A stretch of DNA of 50,048 nucleotides, from NCBI GenBank assembly GCA_003021905.1, contig PXPI01000051.1, forward strand, positions 1 through 50,048, written 5' to 3'. A model generated the notes under the pieces. The model had not been told where the DNA came from, searched no databases, and saw only the letters and a program-made list of their open reading frames with translations. Each line of letters starts with the position of its first letter. Position 1 is the first letter of the stretch. This document shows positions 1 to 9,775 of this stretch, piece after piece. The position numbers were made by a program, and so were the translations under genes. The stretch is from Cyanobacteria bacterium SW_9_44_58 (GTDB taxonomy: Bacteria > Cyanobacteriota > Cyanobacteriia > Cyanobacteriales > Rubidibacteraceae).

Positions 1-138
1 TCGATGGTAGAAGCCTGTCGCCGGTTAACTTTTAGCTTGTACTGGAAGTTAAGGGTTAACATTTAGAAAACTTAAACTGACTTTATAAATAATAACACAG
101 ACTTGTAGAGTTTGTTCGTTTCCGGGCTATCGAAGCCC

Positions 139-381
139 TCAACGAACCCGCCTTATATCCAACGGCTGAAGCACGTTGGCGCGTGCGGCAACTTTATGTA
201 AAAACTCTCCAAAAGCTGAAGTGCAAACGTTATCTTGAAGATATTCTCTCAGTTGTCGGGAGGCATAGCTTTGATAAGCCTGACGATGGGGATTGGTAAA
301 AGCCAGTGTCGCGCCCACTGCAAAAACACCGCAAATGCCAATTAGAGTGCTAGCTTGCCAAGGTTGTAGCTTAAGCGTCAT
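139..381 (-). pseudogene. DUF4359-like small protein, probably truncated
   Basis: An 80-residue frame with an N-terminal hydrophobic segment (about residues 10-29), then a TNPxxQAYxxYAxxQL stretch and a single Cys. This resembles the start of cyanobacterial DUF4359 proteins, whose function is unknown. Family members are usually longer than 100 residues. Here the frame stops at TGA (139-141), with a second in-frame TAG at 127-129. The same frame below 120 still reads a weakly family-like IIYKVSLSF stretch. I read it as a decayed or truncated copy, but a genuine short variant cannot be excluded. The family call rests on recall of the motif, so confidence is modest. Confidence 0.45.
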
Positions 382-525
382 TGAGAAAAACTGAATTTGA
401 TCGATTTTCTTTCTAAATTAGGGATCGATTTGATGAGATTGTCCCTGAGATCTTTACCTTAACTGATAAGAGCGCGATTGAGGTTTTCCTTGAACCATAT
501 CCCCTAAAAAAGAAGGGGATTGATG

Positions 526-2037
526 CTATTCAATCCAATTTTTGGCGCGTTCCACGGCTTTTTGCCACATCAGAAAGCGATCTTGGGTTTTTTGGCGATG
601 TTTGCTGGGAATAAAACTCCGATCGCGCCGCCGCTTTTCAATCAAAGTATCATAATCATCCCAGAAACCGGCTGCTAAGCCCGCGCCAAAGGCTGCGCCT
701 TGGGCAGTTGCATCCAAAATTGCGGGGCGTTCCACAGGAATCCCCAACACATCGGCTTGAAACTCCATCAAGAAATTATTTTGGGAAGCCCCGCCATCGA
801 CCTTTAAAAGAGAAATGGCGGTGTCGCTATCTTTGTTCATGGCATCCACTACTTCCTTCACCTGAAATGCAATGGACTCTAACACCGATCGCACCATATG
901 TTCCCGTTGTACCCCGCCGGTAATGCCAACAAAGGCACCTCTGGCACTCATATCCCAATGGGGTGCCCCTAACCCGCTTAAAGCGGGAACAAAATAAACC
1001 CCATTGCTATCGTTGACCTCATAAGTTAAGGATTCCGTTTCCGGTGCCGATTTAATCAATTTTAGTCCATCCCGCAACCATTGGATACAAGCTCCAGTGG
1101 TAAAAATTGCCCCTTCTAAGGCGTAATTGGTAATGGGTTCGCTGCCATTGGCTTCACTCCAAGCAACCGTGGAAAGAAGCTGATTGCGCGATCGCGTTAA
1201 TTCTTGTCCGCTTTGGGAAATTAGGAACGATCCGGTGCCATAGGTGCATTTCAACATTCCTTTTTGATTGCAGCCATGGGCAAACAAGGCGGCTTGTTGA
1301 TCGCCAAATATTGCGCAAATCGGAATTTCTGTCCCTAAAATCTCCTCATCGATAGCGCCAAAATCCCCTAAACTAGTTTCGATTTCTGGCATTAAATGGG
1401 CAGGAATCGTAAATAAATCTAATAACTCAGGATCCCAGTTGTGAGTTCCCAAATTCATCAACATTGTTCGACTGGCATTGCTGTGATCCGTAGCGTGAAC
1501 GCGTCTGCCAGTTAGATTCCAGAGAATCCAAGTATCAATGGTTCCCGCCAATACCTTATCTAAATTGACTTCTGGGCGATTCTGTTTCACCCAATCTAAT
1601 AACCACGCCAACTTGCTAGCAGAAAAATAAGCATCTACCACTAACCCGGTACTGTTTTGAATTTTTTCAGCATAACCTTTTTGCGATAACTCTCGACATT
1701 GTTGCGCAGTGCGTCGATCTTGCCAGACAATGGCGTTATGCAAGGGTTGTCCTGTTGTTTTATCCCAAAGCAAACAGGTTTCTCGTTGCACGGTTAATCC
1801 AGCAGCCGCAATTTCTTGAGGGGAGATACCGGTACTTCTCAATACCTGTTCCATACAGCTGCGGGTATCATGCCAAATTTCATTGGGATCATGTTCTAGC
1901 CAACCCGGTTGGGGATAATACTGGGTTAATTCGCCATAAGATTGTCCCACCACTTCTCCGTTGCGATCGAATAGAATGGCGCGATTTCCTGTTGTTCCTA
2001 AATCTAGGGCAAGAACGTATTTTTGCTTATTATCCAC
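526..2037 (-). CDS. glpK: Glycerol kinase
   Basis: FGGY-family kinase that phosphorylates glycerol to sn-glycerol 3-phosphate with ATP in the cytoplasm. The N-terminal phosphate-binding motif ALDLGTTGNRA, the QRET and WQDRRT substrate-site segments, the GDQQAALFAHGC region and the C-terminal DGGASQNNF FGGY signature are all present. About 503 residues is the normal family length. The frame extends to a TTG at 2058, but the GTG at 2037 gives an N terminus (MDNKQKYVLALDLGTT) that matches the family better and has a weak AGAG upstream. The start is therefore uncertain by seven codons. No glpF or glpD lies nearby, so it appears to be a single-gene unit. Its product can feed glycerolipid synthesis. 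Confidence 0.95.
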   Translation of the reverse strand: MDNKQKYVLALDLGTTGNRAILFDRNGEVVGQSYGELTQYYPQPGWLEHDPNEIWHDTRSCMEQVLRSTGISPQEIAAAGLTVQRETCLLWDKTTGQPLHNAIVWQDRRTAQQCRELSQKGYAEKIQNSTGLVVDAYFSASKLAWLLDWVKQNRPEVNLDKVLAGTIDTWILWNLTGRRVHATDHSNASRTMLMNLGTHNWDPELLDLFTIPAHLMPEIETSLGDFGAIDEEILGTEIPICAIFGDQQAALFAHGCNQKGMLKCTYGTGSFLISQSGQELTRSRNQLLSTVAWSEANGSEPITNYALEGAIFTTGACIQWLRDGLKLIKSAPETESLTYEVNDSNGVYFVPALSGLGAPHWDMSARGAFVGITGGVQREHMVRSVLESIAFQVKEVVDAMNKDSDTAISLLKVDGGASQNNFLMEFQADVLGIPVERPAILDATAQGAAFGAGLAAGFWDDYDTLIEKRRRDRSFIPSKHRQKTQDRFLMWQKAVERAKNWIE

Positions 2038-2247
2038 GGTTATCTCTGTGATTTTCAACTGTATTTTAGTTTACCATTCCTGTTAAAAAGAATTTTCATT
2101 TAACTTCATTGTTAACGATCAAACAGTTCTTCGAAAATCACATTTTACAAGGAGATACAAATCTGTTTAGTTATTGGAAAAATACGGTATTAAAAGGGTA
2201 AAAATGATTGAAAAATTTAGGGACCTTTTTAACAAGCCAAAACATGA

Positions 2248-3270
2248 TTACTGCTTGCCGAAAAATGCCGGATAAACAAAGGCAAAGGCAGTAGAACTGG
2301 GAATCCTGGTTCCGTCCATTTCTTCAACAATCACTGTTTCCAATTGTTCATTCCAACGGGCACGGACTTTGCGACCATTAAATTGAACAACTTTTTCTCC
2401 CGCTTGCTTCATTTCCTCATGGACAAATTGGCGACTTGCGCCGCTAAATTGTTTTTTAGGCGTTTTATCACCATTTTCCCAAATGTAGCTGACAATTTCC
2501 TTGGGATGTAAATCCCGTTGCTCTTGATTTCTTACCGGGAAGATGAGTTTTTGATCAGTATAATAACTGCCATAGGGATAGTCCTGATAGTTGCGATTAT
2601 ACCCTGTATCTGTGGAGAGAATTTTACTATCAGGATGTTTCTCTAGCCAGTCTCCTAAATTGGTTTTAATAGCGGGAATCCGGTCTAAGGTTTCGTTAAC
2701 TCCAGGACCCACAATTCCTAAGGTCCAAGGTTGGGCATAAAGGCTGTCGTCAGAACGGCGGTACATTACTAAACAGCTTTGATACAGTTTTCCTGAGACG
2801 CCAAAGGTGGTATTCCCCCGAGTAAAGGCAGCAATGGTGTCGCAAAGGGGACAATACGATACAGTTACATTAATGTCGCCAATACTATCGTTAACAATTT
2901 CGTGCCAGTTCATAATTTTATAGGGATAGGCCTTTGCCTCTCCGTTCATCACGATGCCGATAACTGTTTCATCCTTGTTAAACGGTGTGGTTTCAGCTGT
3001 ATCAAATTTGGGATTATCAATACTGGGAATCCCATCTTTTGGAGGGCCGCCGTTCAATAAATTATCAAGGTTGATGCGGGCGGTTTCTTGAGGTGGCTTA
3101 CTCTGTTTTCTTAGATCATCGAGTTCTTTGCTTTGGTTGTGAAAAATGGATGTGAGATGGAAATAACGCAGTTTGAAATTTTCCCATCCGCCGGCGTGAA
3201 CCACCATGCCACCAAAACTGATGGCAATAATGGAAACTGTACCAAGAGCAATTTTCGCGATTGGTTTCAT
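2248..3270 (-). CDS. DUF3179 domain-containing protein
   Basis: 340 residues with an N-terminal hydrophobic segment (about residues 5-26) that fits a signal peptide or membrane anchor, so the body is probably periplasmic. The DUF3179 core is recognisable by the SYCPLCDT motif (CPLC) and the downstream FGVSGKLYQSCLVMY and SLYAQPW segments. The paired cysteines of CPLC suggest metal or redox chemistry, but no reaction is established for the family. It stands alone with about 190-290 bp of non-coding DNA on each side. ATG start at 3270. Confidence 0.85.
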   Translation of the reverse strand: MKPIAKIALGTVSIIAISFGGMVVHAGGWENFKLRYFHLTSIFHNQSKELDDLRKQSKPPQETARINLDNLLNGGPPKDGIPSIDNPKFDTAETTPFNKDETVIGIVMNGEAKAYPYKIMNWHEIVNDSIGDINVTVSYCPLCDTIAAFTRGNTTFGVSGKLYQSCLVMYRRSDDSLYAQPWTLGIVGPGVNETLDRIPAIKTNLGDWLEKHPDSKILSTDTGYNRNYQDYPYGSYYTDQKLIFPVRNQEQRDLHPKEIVSYIWENGDKTPKKQFSGASRQFVHEEMKQAGEKVVQFNGRKVRARWNEQLETVIVEEMDGTRIPSSTAFAFVYPAFFGKQ

Positions 3271-3560
3271 GGTATAAGACTGGAATAGTAGTCATTATCC
3301 ATGATGAGCGCGCTTTATGAAAGTGATCTTAAATGTGGATTAAATGACCATGAGAAAGATTTAGGTTGAACTAATGCAGAGAGCTTCTTATTTTGCCAGT
3401 TAAACGCACAGGTGATATAAACTGGACAAAGGAAGATCTACTACGATCGCGCGATCGCGCTAGTTAGAGAAAAAGCGTAGAATTAAACCGCCAACTCTAA
3501 CATTTGTCATTTGTCAACGTTTTTCCGTAGCAAAATTTAAAATCAAGGGCCAGTAATAAC

Positions 3561-6500
3561 GTGCAATTTACTTCCCAATTTCTAAATAAGTTCAAAAAAA
3601 ATTCATCAGAAGAGAATCAGCAAAAATCGTTAATTCAGGGAAAAAAATGGCTCATTTTCCTTGTTTGGTTGATTGTCCTCCTAGTAATCGGAGAACTCGC
3701 AACTCGCTTGGCAGTGAATTGGTTTTGGTTTCAGGAAGTTAATTATTTAGAAGTTTGGCTAACCCGTTTAAAAACACAAGTTATTTTAGGCGGGAGTGTG
3801 TTTGGCATTTCAATTCTTTTTTTACTCATTAATTTCGCGATCGCGCAACGGTTTCAATTTACGGATGAGGTCAATGATCTTGCGAATCAGCAGTTATCAA
3901 CGTCAAACAATCCCGCTTCCACAGAGCAGCCGGTTCTGGGAAAAATTGCATTTCGCTTGTTATTAATAGTAATTGGAATTATTTCCTTACTAATCAGTTT
4001 CATGGTATGGCATTACCTGCAAGTGAGCTTATATTTTCTGGAATCAACTTTCCAAATTCCCTTTATAAGCAATTTTTCTGATGTTCCGGGGATTGCAAAA
4101 AATTATGAAGTCCCTAATTTAAAGCCGTTTTTGCCATCTCCCTTTCAGCTTCAACTTGTGGAGCCCTTATGGCAAAATTTTTGGGAAGAAAAATGGCGAT
4201 TTTTATTGCTAATTGGGATTTTTGCAATTTTATTAATTAATTTGCGTTTTTGGCTAAAAACATTTGCGTTGCTTATTAGTTTGTTTTTTGCCATAACAAT
4301 TGCTTTCAACTGGACAAAGGTATTGCCGTTTCTCAATGCTGTCCCCTTTGAAAACAGCGATCCGCTTTTCAATAGAAATATCAGTTTTTATATTTTTAGT
4401 TTGCCGATTTGGGAACTTCTGAACTTTTGGTTAGGAGGACTCTTTTTATATAGCTTATTAGCAGTCAGTTTACTGTATATTGGTTCAGGAAATAGCATTT
4501 CCAATGGAAAATTTCCGGGGTTTTCTTACCCGCAACTCCGTCATTTATATAATTTAGGGGGCATGGTCTTACTGACCTTATCCTTTCGCCATGGCTTAGC
4601 TCGATTTGAATTATTATATTCCCAACGGGGGGTTATTCATGGCGCAAGCTATACCGATATCAACGTACAACTCCCGGTGGAAACGGTTTTAAGTATTGTG
4701 GCTGCGGTGACGGCAGTTTGGTTGTTTTGGCACGCTTTAACCCACTCCATGCGCTTTCGGATTCGAGGCCGTTCTCCTTGGCTAGGGTTTATCGTCTATT
4801 TCACTGCCGTTATTGTTGGGGTTACCCTAAGTCCGGTTGTCCAACGGTTTGAAGTGCTGCCCAACGAATTGGAACGAGAACAACCCTACATTGACCGGGC
4901 GATTGAGATGACTCGGGCGGCGTTTGGATTGGATGAAATCGAACAACAAAACTTTGATCCCCAAGGAGAATTAAGCCTTCAAGATATTAAGGAAAATGAA
5001 CAAACCATTGATAATATCCGCCTCTGGGACGCCCGCCCTCTTTTGCAAACAAATCGTCAACTGCAAGAAATTCGCTTGTATTATGAATTTGCAGATGCTG
5101 ATGTTGATCGCTATACCCTGCGTACCGAGGATTCTAAAACCGGCAATTCAGCAACTGAACGCCAACAAGTTTTTATAGCGCCCCGGGAAGTGGATTTTAG
5201 TTCCGTTCCAAAACAAGCGCAAACCTGGGTCAACCAACACTTAGTTTATACCCATGGTTATGGGTTTACCATGTCACCGGTCAATAAGGTGAGAGAGGGA
5301 GGACTGCCCAAATATTACATCAAAGATATTGGTACTGGCGAACAAGAAGAAGCCGGCAATTTAAGAACCTCTAGCCCGCAAATTCGAAACAGTATTCCCA
5401 TTGGCAAACCGAGAATTTATTACGGGGAACTGACGGATAATTATGTTATGACCCGTACCCAACAGTCGGAATTAGACTTTCCCACTGGGGAAGATAATGC
5501 CTATAACACTTATAATGGCAAGGGGGGAATCAACATTGGCAGTTGGTGGCGGCGAGGAATATTCGCCCAATATTGGAAAGATTGGCAAATGCTGTTTACC
5601 CAGAATTTTACCTCTGAGACGGCTTTACTGATGCGACGGCATATCAAAGAACGGGTGAACGCGATCGCGCCCTTTTTGCGTTTTGACGGGGATCCCTATT
5701 TAGTGAGCGCAGATACCAGTACTTCCCGACTCAATCCTTCTCAAAACTATCTCTATTGGATTATTGATGCCTATACCATCAGCAATCACTATCCCTATTC
5801 CGACCCAGGAGATTACGGATTTAACTACATTCGCAATTCCGTCACAGTTGTTGTCAATGCTTACAACGGGGATGTTCAATTTTATATTAACAATCCTGAC
5901 GATCCCCTAATTCAAGCTTGGGACAAAGCCTTTCCGAATTTACTTAAGCCCTTGTGGGAGATGCCAGTGACGCTTAGGAGTCACATTCGTTATCCGGTGG
6001 ATTTATTTAAGGTGCAGTCAGAACGGTTCCTCACTTACCACATGACGGATGCCCGAGTGTTCTATAACCAAGAAGACCAATGGCAAATTCCCCGAGAAAT
6101 CTATGGCAATGAAACCCAAGCCGTGGAACCTTACTATGTGACCATGAAACTGCCCACCGAAGACAGTGAAGAGTTTATTTTACTGCTTCCGTTTACTCCC
6201 ACCGACCGCAATAATATGATTGCATGGCTAGCGGCGCGATCCGATGGCAAGTTTTATGGAAAACAACTTCTGTATCAATTCCCAAAACAACAGTTAGTCT
6301 ATGGACCGGAACAAATTGAAGCCTTAATCAATCAAGATCCTGTAATTTCCCAACAAATTTCCCTCTGGAACCGGCAAGGATCGCGGGCGATTCAAGGCAA
6401 CTTACTAGTGATTCCCATTGAACAATCGTTGTTGTACGTGGAACCGGTGTATCTGGAAGCAGAACGCAATAGTTTGCCAACCTTGACTCGCATCATTGTT

Positions 6501-6737
6501 GTCTATGAGAATCAAGTGGTCATGGCCAACACCTTAGAAGATGCCATTAACGCGGTTTTCCAACCGGAAGAAACAGAAGAACCGGCCATTATTCGCCCTA
6601 TTGATGAAATTCCCACTGATCCTGACTTAGAAACCCAAACCAATCCTTCAGAAAATCAGGAAACGCCTTTGGAGAATGAGGCCTCTCCTCCCCTAGAAAA
6701 CCAACTCCCTCCTTTGGAAACCCCAACAACGCCTTAA
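3561..6737 (+). CDS. UPF0182 family large membrane protein
   Basis: 1058 residues starting at GTG. The N-terminal third contains about seven strongly hydrophobic segments (around residues 30-55, 75-95, 130-160, 215-230, 235-255, 275-305, 330-420). The remainder is a large soluble, probably extracytoplasmic, region rich in Tyr, Asn and Asp, followed by an acidic, Pro/Glu-rich low-complexity tail. This is the UPF0182 (DUF for large membrane proteins) layout seen in cyanobacteria and actinobacteria. No biochemical function is known. Its stop overlaps the stop of the convergent transporter gene within a TTAA (6734-6737), so no intergenic terminator can separate them. Confidence 0.88.
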   Translation: MQFTSQFLNKFKKNSSEENQQKSLIQGKKWLIFLVWLIVLLVIGELATRLAVNWFWFQEVNYLEVWLTRLKTQVILGGSVFGISILFLLINFAIAQRFQFTDEVNDLANQQLSTSNNPASTEQPVLGKIAFRLLLIVIGIISLLISFMVWHYLQVSLYFLESTFQIPFISNFSDVPGIAKNYEVPNLKPFLPSPFQLQLVEPLWQNFWEEKWRFLLLIGIFAILLINLRFWLKTFALLISLFFAITIAFNWTKVLPFLNAVPFENSDPLFNRNISFYIFSLPIWELLNFWLGGLFLYSLLAVSLLYIGSGNSISNGKFPGFSYPQLRHLYNLGGMVLLTLSFRHGLARFELLYSQRGVIHGASYTDINVQLPVETVLSIVAAVTAVWLFWHALTHSMRFRIRGRSPWLGFIVYFTAVIVGVTLSPVVQRFEVLPNELEREQPYIDRAIEMTRAAFGLDEIEQQNFDPQGELSLQDIKENEQTIDNIRLWDARPLLQTNRQLQEIRLYYEFADADVDRYTLRTEDSKTGNSATERQQVFIAPREVDFSSVPKQAQTWVNQHLVYTHGYGFTMSPVNKVREGGLPKYYIKDIGTGEQEEAGNLRTSSPQIRNSIPIGKPRIYYGELTDNYVMTRTQQSELDFPTGEDNAYNTYNGKGGINIGSWWRRGIFAQYWKDWQMLFTQNFTSETALLMRRHIKERVNAIAPFLRFDGDPYLVSADTSTSRLNPSQNYLYWIIDAYTISNHYPYSDPGDYGFNYIRNSVTVVVNAYNGDVQFYINNPDDPLIQAWDKAFPNLLKPLWEMPVTLRSHIRYPVDLFKVQSERFLTYHMTDARVFYNQEDQWQIPREIYGNETQAVEPYYVTMKLPTEDSEEFILLLPFTPTDRNNMIAWLAARSDGKFYGKQLLYQFPKQQLVYGPEQIEALINQDPVISQQISLWNRQGSRAIQGNLLVIPIEQSLLYVEPVYLEAERNSLPTLTRIIVVYENQVVMANTLEDAINAVFQPEETEEPAIIRPIDEIPTDPDLETQTNPSENQETPLENEASPPLENQLPPLETPTTP

Positions 6738-8347
6738 TTTTGATTCTCTTTTTCTGCCAATTGCAAACAAATTTGCTGATGGACCTCCCGGCTGAGAGGA
6801 TAAAAATAGGCGAGAATTAAACCGCCAATGAGACTTAACATGGGTAAAGGCGCGATCGCGATCCGAATGGCGAGTAAAGCACTTTCGGGTTGCTGTGGCG
6901 ACGGTTCTCCCGGAACAGATTCAATAAATCCCGCTAATCCCAACGCTTGACCAACAATAAATAATCCCACTCCTAGTCCCATTTTTTGCAGTAAGACCAT
7001 AAATCCACTGAAAATGCCTTCCCGTCTTTCGCCAGTTCTCAATTCATCCAATTCAATGACATCAGGAAGCATTGACCAAGGAATCAGATAAGCCACAGAA
7101 ACTCCCATTCCAGCTAAAACAGCAAGTCCATACATTAAGATAACTTGACCGGGTTGTAATAACATTAACCCAATTTGAGCAATAATCCAAATACTAATCC
7201 CCATGCTATAAACGACTTTTTTCTCAAACCGTTTACTCACTTTTACCCAGAAAAATAACATCACTAAAGCAGTTCCTTGAACGGCTAAAGCGGTTTGGAT
7301 AAAGTCTTGTTCCGATAGCCCCATCCAACTAACAACAAAGTAGGGAAGAATGGAAGCGGTTAACTGTACTGCAAGCCAAGAAAAGAGATAAATTCCGATA
7401 ATAAATAAAAAGGGACGATTATTCCAAACAATTTTAAGTTTCTCCTGAAATGACATTTCATTGGTTTGCGTTTTCGGTAAAGGAACATCGGAAACCGCAA
7501 ACGGAGATTGGCGACGATGAAACCATAAACTTATGGCAATCATGGCACTCATAATCGCTAATAAGAAACTCGTTGTTCCCCAGAGAAGGTTCTCTTCCCC
7601 AAAAAATTCCACCGCGCTAGAGGTTCCGAAAAGAACGGTTAGAAAACTAAAGAAAAACGTTAACTGTTTCTTGCGAGAAGGAGAAGCAATGGGACGTTTT
7701 CCTCTTTCTTGTAAACTTAAACTGCACCAGAAAAGTGCAAATACAGATAAAAGCGCGATCGCGCTTCCTAGCATTAAATATTGTTGCCTAGCATCATCAG
7801 CATAAGTGGCTTCCGCAATCCCTGCTAACACTAAAGCAAAAATACTTGCCCCCAGAGAAAACGCAAACCGAAAACTATTCAAACTGGTTCGTTCATCATA
7901 ATCTTGAGTTAGTTCTGGGGTAAGGGCAATATAAGGTAAATTAACAATGGTATAAGCAAGATGAAATAAAATCCCAATTCCCACATAGTAGCCAAATAAT
8001 AACCAATTATTAAGCGTTTCATTGCTACTGAATTCGGGAACCAACCATAGTAAAATGAAAATTAGGGCAAACGGGATCGCCCCGAAAAACATCCAAGGGA
8101 GTCGTCTGCCCCATTGCGTATTAGCGCGATCGCTGAAAATCCCAATAATCGGATCATTAATGGCATCACTAATGCGACCGATCATCAGAATACTTCCGGC
8201 TAATCCTGGTGGCAACCCTGCTACTTGGGTAAAAAAGTACATTAAGAAAAATACCAGCACATTAGCGGTCATTGCCGGACCGAGATCGCCTGCACCATAC
8301 GCGAGTTTTGTAATCAATTTCAGTTTTCCAGAAGAAGAAGACACCAT
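6734..8347 (-). CDS. MFS transporter, GPH (MelB-like) sugar:cation symporter family
   Basis: 537 residues with about twelve membrane segments. The N terminus KLAYGAGDLGPAMTANVL, the GRISDAINDPIIGIFSDR segment and the TRWGRRxPW-like TQWGRRLPW are hallmarks of the glycoside-pentoside-hexuronide:cation symporter family. They place it with MelB-type secondary transporters in the cytoplasmic membrane. The substrate cannot be told from sequence; a sugar or glycoside is likely. The central cytoplasmic loop (about residues 210-310) is longer than usual and includes two extra hydrophobic stretches. No sugar-metabolism gene is adjacent. It converges on the UPF0182 gene with a 4-bp overlap. Confidence 0.88.
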   Translation of the reverse strand: MVSSSSGKLKLITKLAYGAGDLGPAMTANVLVFFLMYFFTQVAGLPPGLAGSILMIGRISDAINDPIIGIFSDRANTQWGRRLPWMFFGAIPFALIFILLWLVPEFSSNETLNNWLLFGYYVGIGILFHLAYTIVNLPYIALTPELTQDYDERTSLNSFRFAFSLGASIFALVLAGIAEATYADDARQQYLMLGSAIALLSVFALFWCSLSLQERGKRPIASPSRKKQLTFFFSFLTVLFGTSSAVEFFGEENLLWGTTSFLLAIMSAMIAISLWFHRRQSPFAVSDVPLPKTQTNEMSFQEKLKIVWNNRPFLFIIGIYLFSWLAVQLTASILPYFVVSWMGLSEQDFIQTALAVQGTALVMLFFWVKVSKRFEKKVVYSMGISIWIIAQIGLMLLQPGQVILMYGLAVLAGMGVSVAYLIPWSMLPDVIELDELRTGERREGIFSGFMVLLQKMGLGVGLFIVGQALGLAGFIESVPGEPSPQQPESALLAIRIAIAPLPMLSLIGGLILAYFYPLSREVHQQICLQLAEKENQN

Positions 8348-8462
8348 GAGAATTATATTTAAGTAATAGTAAGTGTTAGGTGAATATTTGTATTTAGATC
8401 ACATTCAGCCATAGAATAGGAAAAGAACGTGTTAGTACATTCAGTAATCGTTCCTAAATACG

Positions 8463-9761
8463 ATGTTATTTCTTGAGCGTTCACTGTCACGAATTCCCTT
8501 ATTAATCATGAATGATTCTCACTGTTTAAACTACAACCATCTGCTGACTAAACTCAGCAAATATGCTCGGAACCAATTTAGCGGACGTTTAACCGTTAAA
8601 GTTGACAAAATTTCCTCCTGGCGTATCTATTTCAACACCGGTTCCATTATTTGGGCAACTGGGGGAATTCATCCCGTTCGACGGTGGCTGAGACAACTCA
8701 AACAATGCGGTTGCGAAATTACAGTTCCCAAAGGCATGACCCAAAAACAATTATTGTCCTCCTATTATGAATGTTGGGATTATTTTGCCCTTGCCAGTTT
8801 AATGCAAGATAACCATGTTAACCCAAAACAGGTCAAATCCATTGTTGAGGGAACCATTTCGGAAGTCTTATTTGATCTGGTTCAAACCTTTGCCGAAATT
8901 TCTTCTCAAGACATTGATCAGATTCGAATGCTACGGAAGCAAGGAGTCCAACCTTGCCCAAAACAATTGTTGCTGCCAGCTTGGATGTGCCATACCGAAG
9001 CCGCTAAACAACGCATTCTGCCGAAGTGGCAAAACTGGGTGGCTGCCGGTTTCAGCAACTACTCTCCAAATCTCGGAATTGTCGCCAATCAAGAAGAATT
9101 AAACCGTCAAGGCTGGCATTCCTTAGCCCAATACTTTTACCAGATAGAAAAGACAGAAAAAACCCTACGGGATATTGCTACGCAAAATGACAAAAATCTT
9201 TTAATTTTCTTACAAACGATTAGCAGTTACTACCATCAAAATTTGATTCAATTTAAATCAGTACCAGATTTATGGCAAAATCCCGATAATCCGTCCCAGC
9301 AACATTCTGGCTTCAATCAAGGGCAATTCACCGGCCCAGTTATTCAAAACAATCCAACCCAAGTATCCAGCAATGTTAAGCAACTCCCGCTATCTATGCC
9401 GGTATCAGGATGGCGCCGTTATTCGGGACTAAGCACAACATCTTCTCAGGCGTTGCCATCACAAGAGGGGATTAAAGTGAATGTCATGGAAGCATTAGTG
9501 GCGGAAGAAGCAACACGCCAAATCAAGACGCTTCCTCCCAAATGCAGAACTGATATCAATCAGCTAGACGTAGCAACCTATGCCTTAAATCGCTTGCCTC
9601 CTTTGTATGCGGCTAGCCAAGAAGGAATTGCCCATCAAACCAAAACCGCCAAGGAAAATCACCAACTAGCGATTAAAACAGAAGTTCAACGAGCAATTGC
9701 CATTGTCAGACGGGATCCGCTTCGTCGGTCAACGCGAATTACATCGCGCGATCAGGTCTGA
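8463..9761 (+). CDS. PATAN (DUF4388) domain protein, PatA/PixG-like N terminus without receiver domain
   Basis: 432 residues (417 if translation begins at the second ATG, 8508, which I consider equally likely; neither has a clear ribosome site). Residues about 20-90 match the PATAN/DUF4388 domain found at the N terminus of cyanobacterial PatA/PixG-type response regulators (FSGRLTVK, IYFNTGSIIWATGG). A helical region continues to about residue 260. After that the sequence is Gln/Ser/Asn-rich and shows no phospho-acceptor receiver domain. It may act as a protein-interaction module in a phototaxis or pilus-type signalling pathway, but no such genes are adjacent. Function is inferred from the domain only. 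Confidence 0.72.
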   Translation: MLFLERSLSRIPLLIMNDSHCLNYNHLLTKLSKYARNQFSGRLTVKVDKISSWRIYFNTGSIIWATGGIHPVRRWLRQLKQCGCEITVPKGMTQKQLLSSYYECWDYFALASLMQDNHVNPKQVKSIVEGTISEVLFDLVQTFAEISSQDIDQIRMLRKQGVQPCPKQLLLPAWMCHTEAAKQRILPKWQNWVAAGFSNYSPNLGIVANQEELNRQGWHSLAQYFYQIEKTEKTLRDIATQNDKNLLIFLQTISSYYHQNLIQFKSVPDLWQNPDNPSQQHSGFNQGQFTGPVIQNNPTQVSSNVKQLPLSMPVSGWRRYSGLSTTSSQALPSQEGIKVNVMEALVAEEATRQIKTLPPKCRTDINQLDVATYALNRLPPLYAASQEGIAHQTKTAKENHQLAIKTEVQRAIAIVRRDPLRRSTRITSRDQV

Positions 9762-9775
9762 GTCTAATCACTTCC

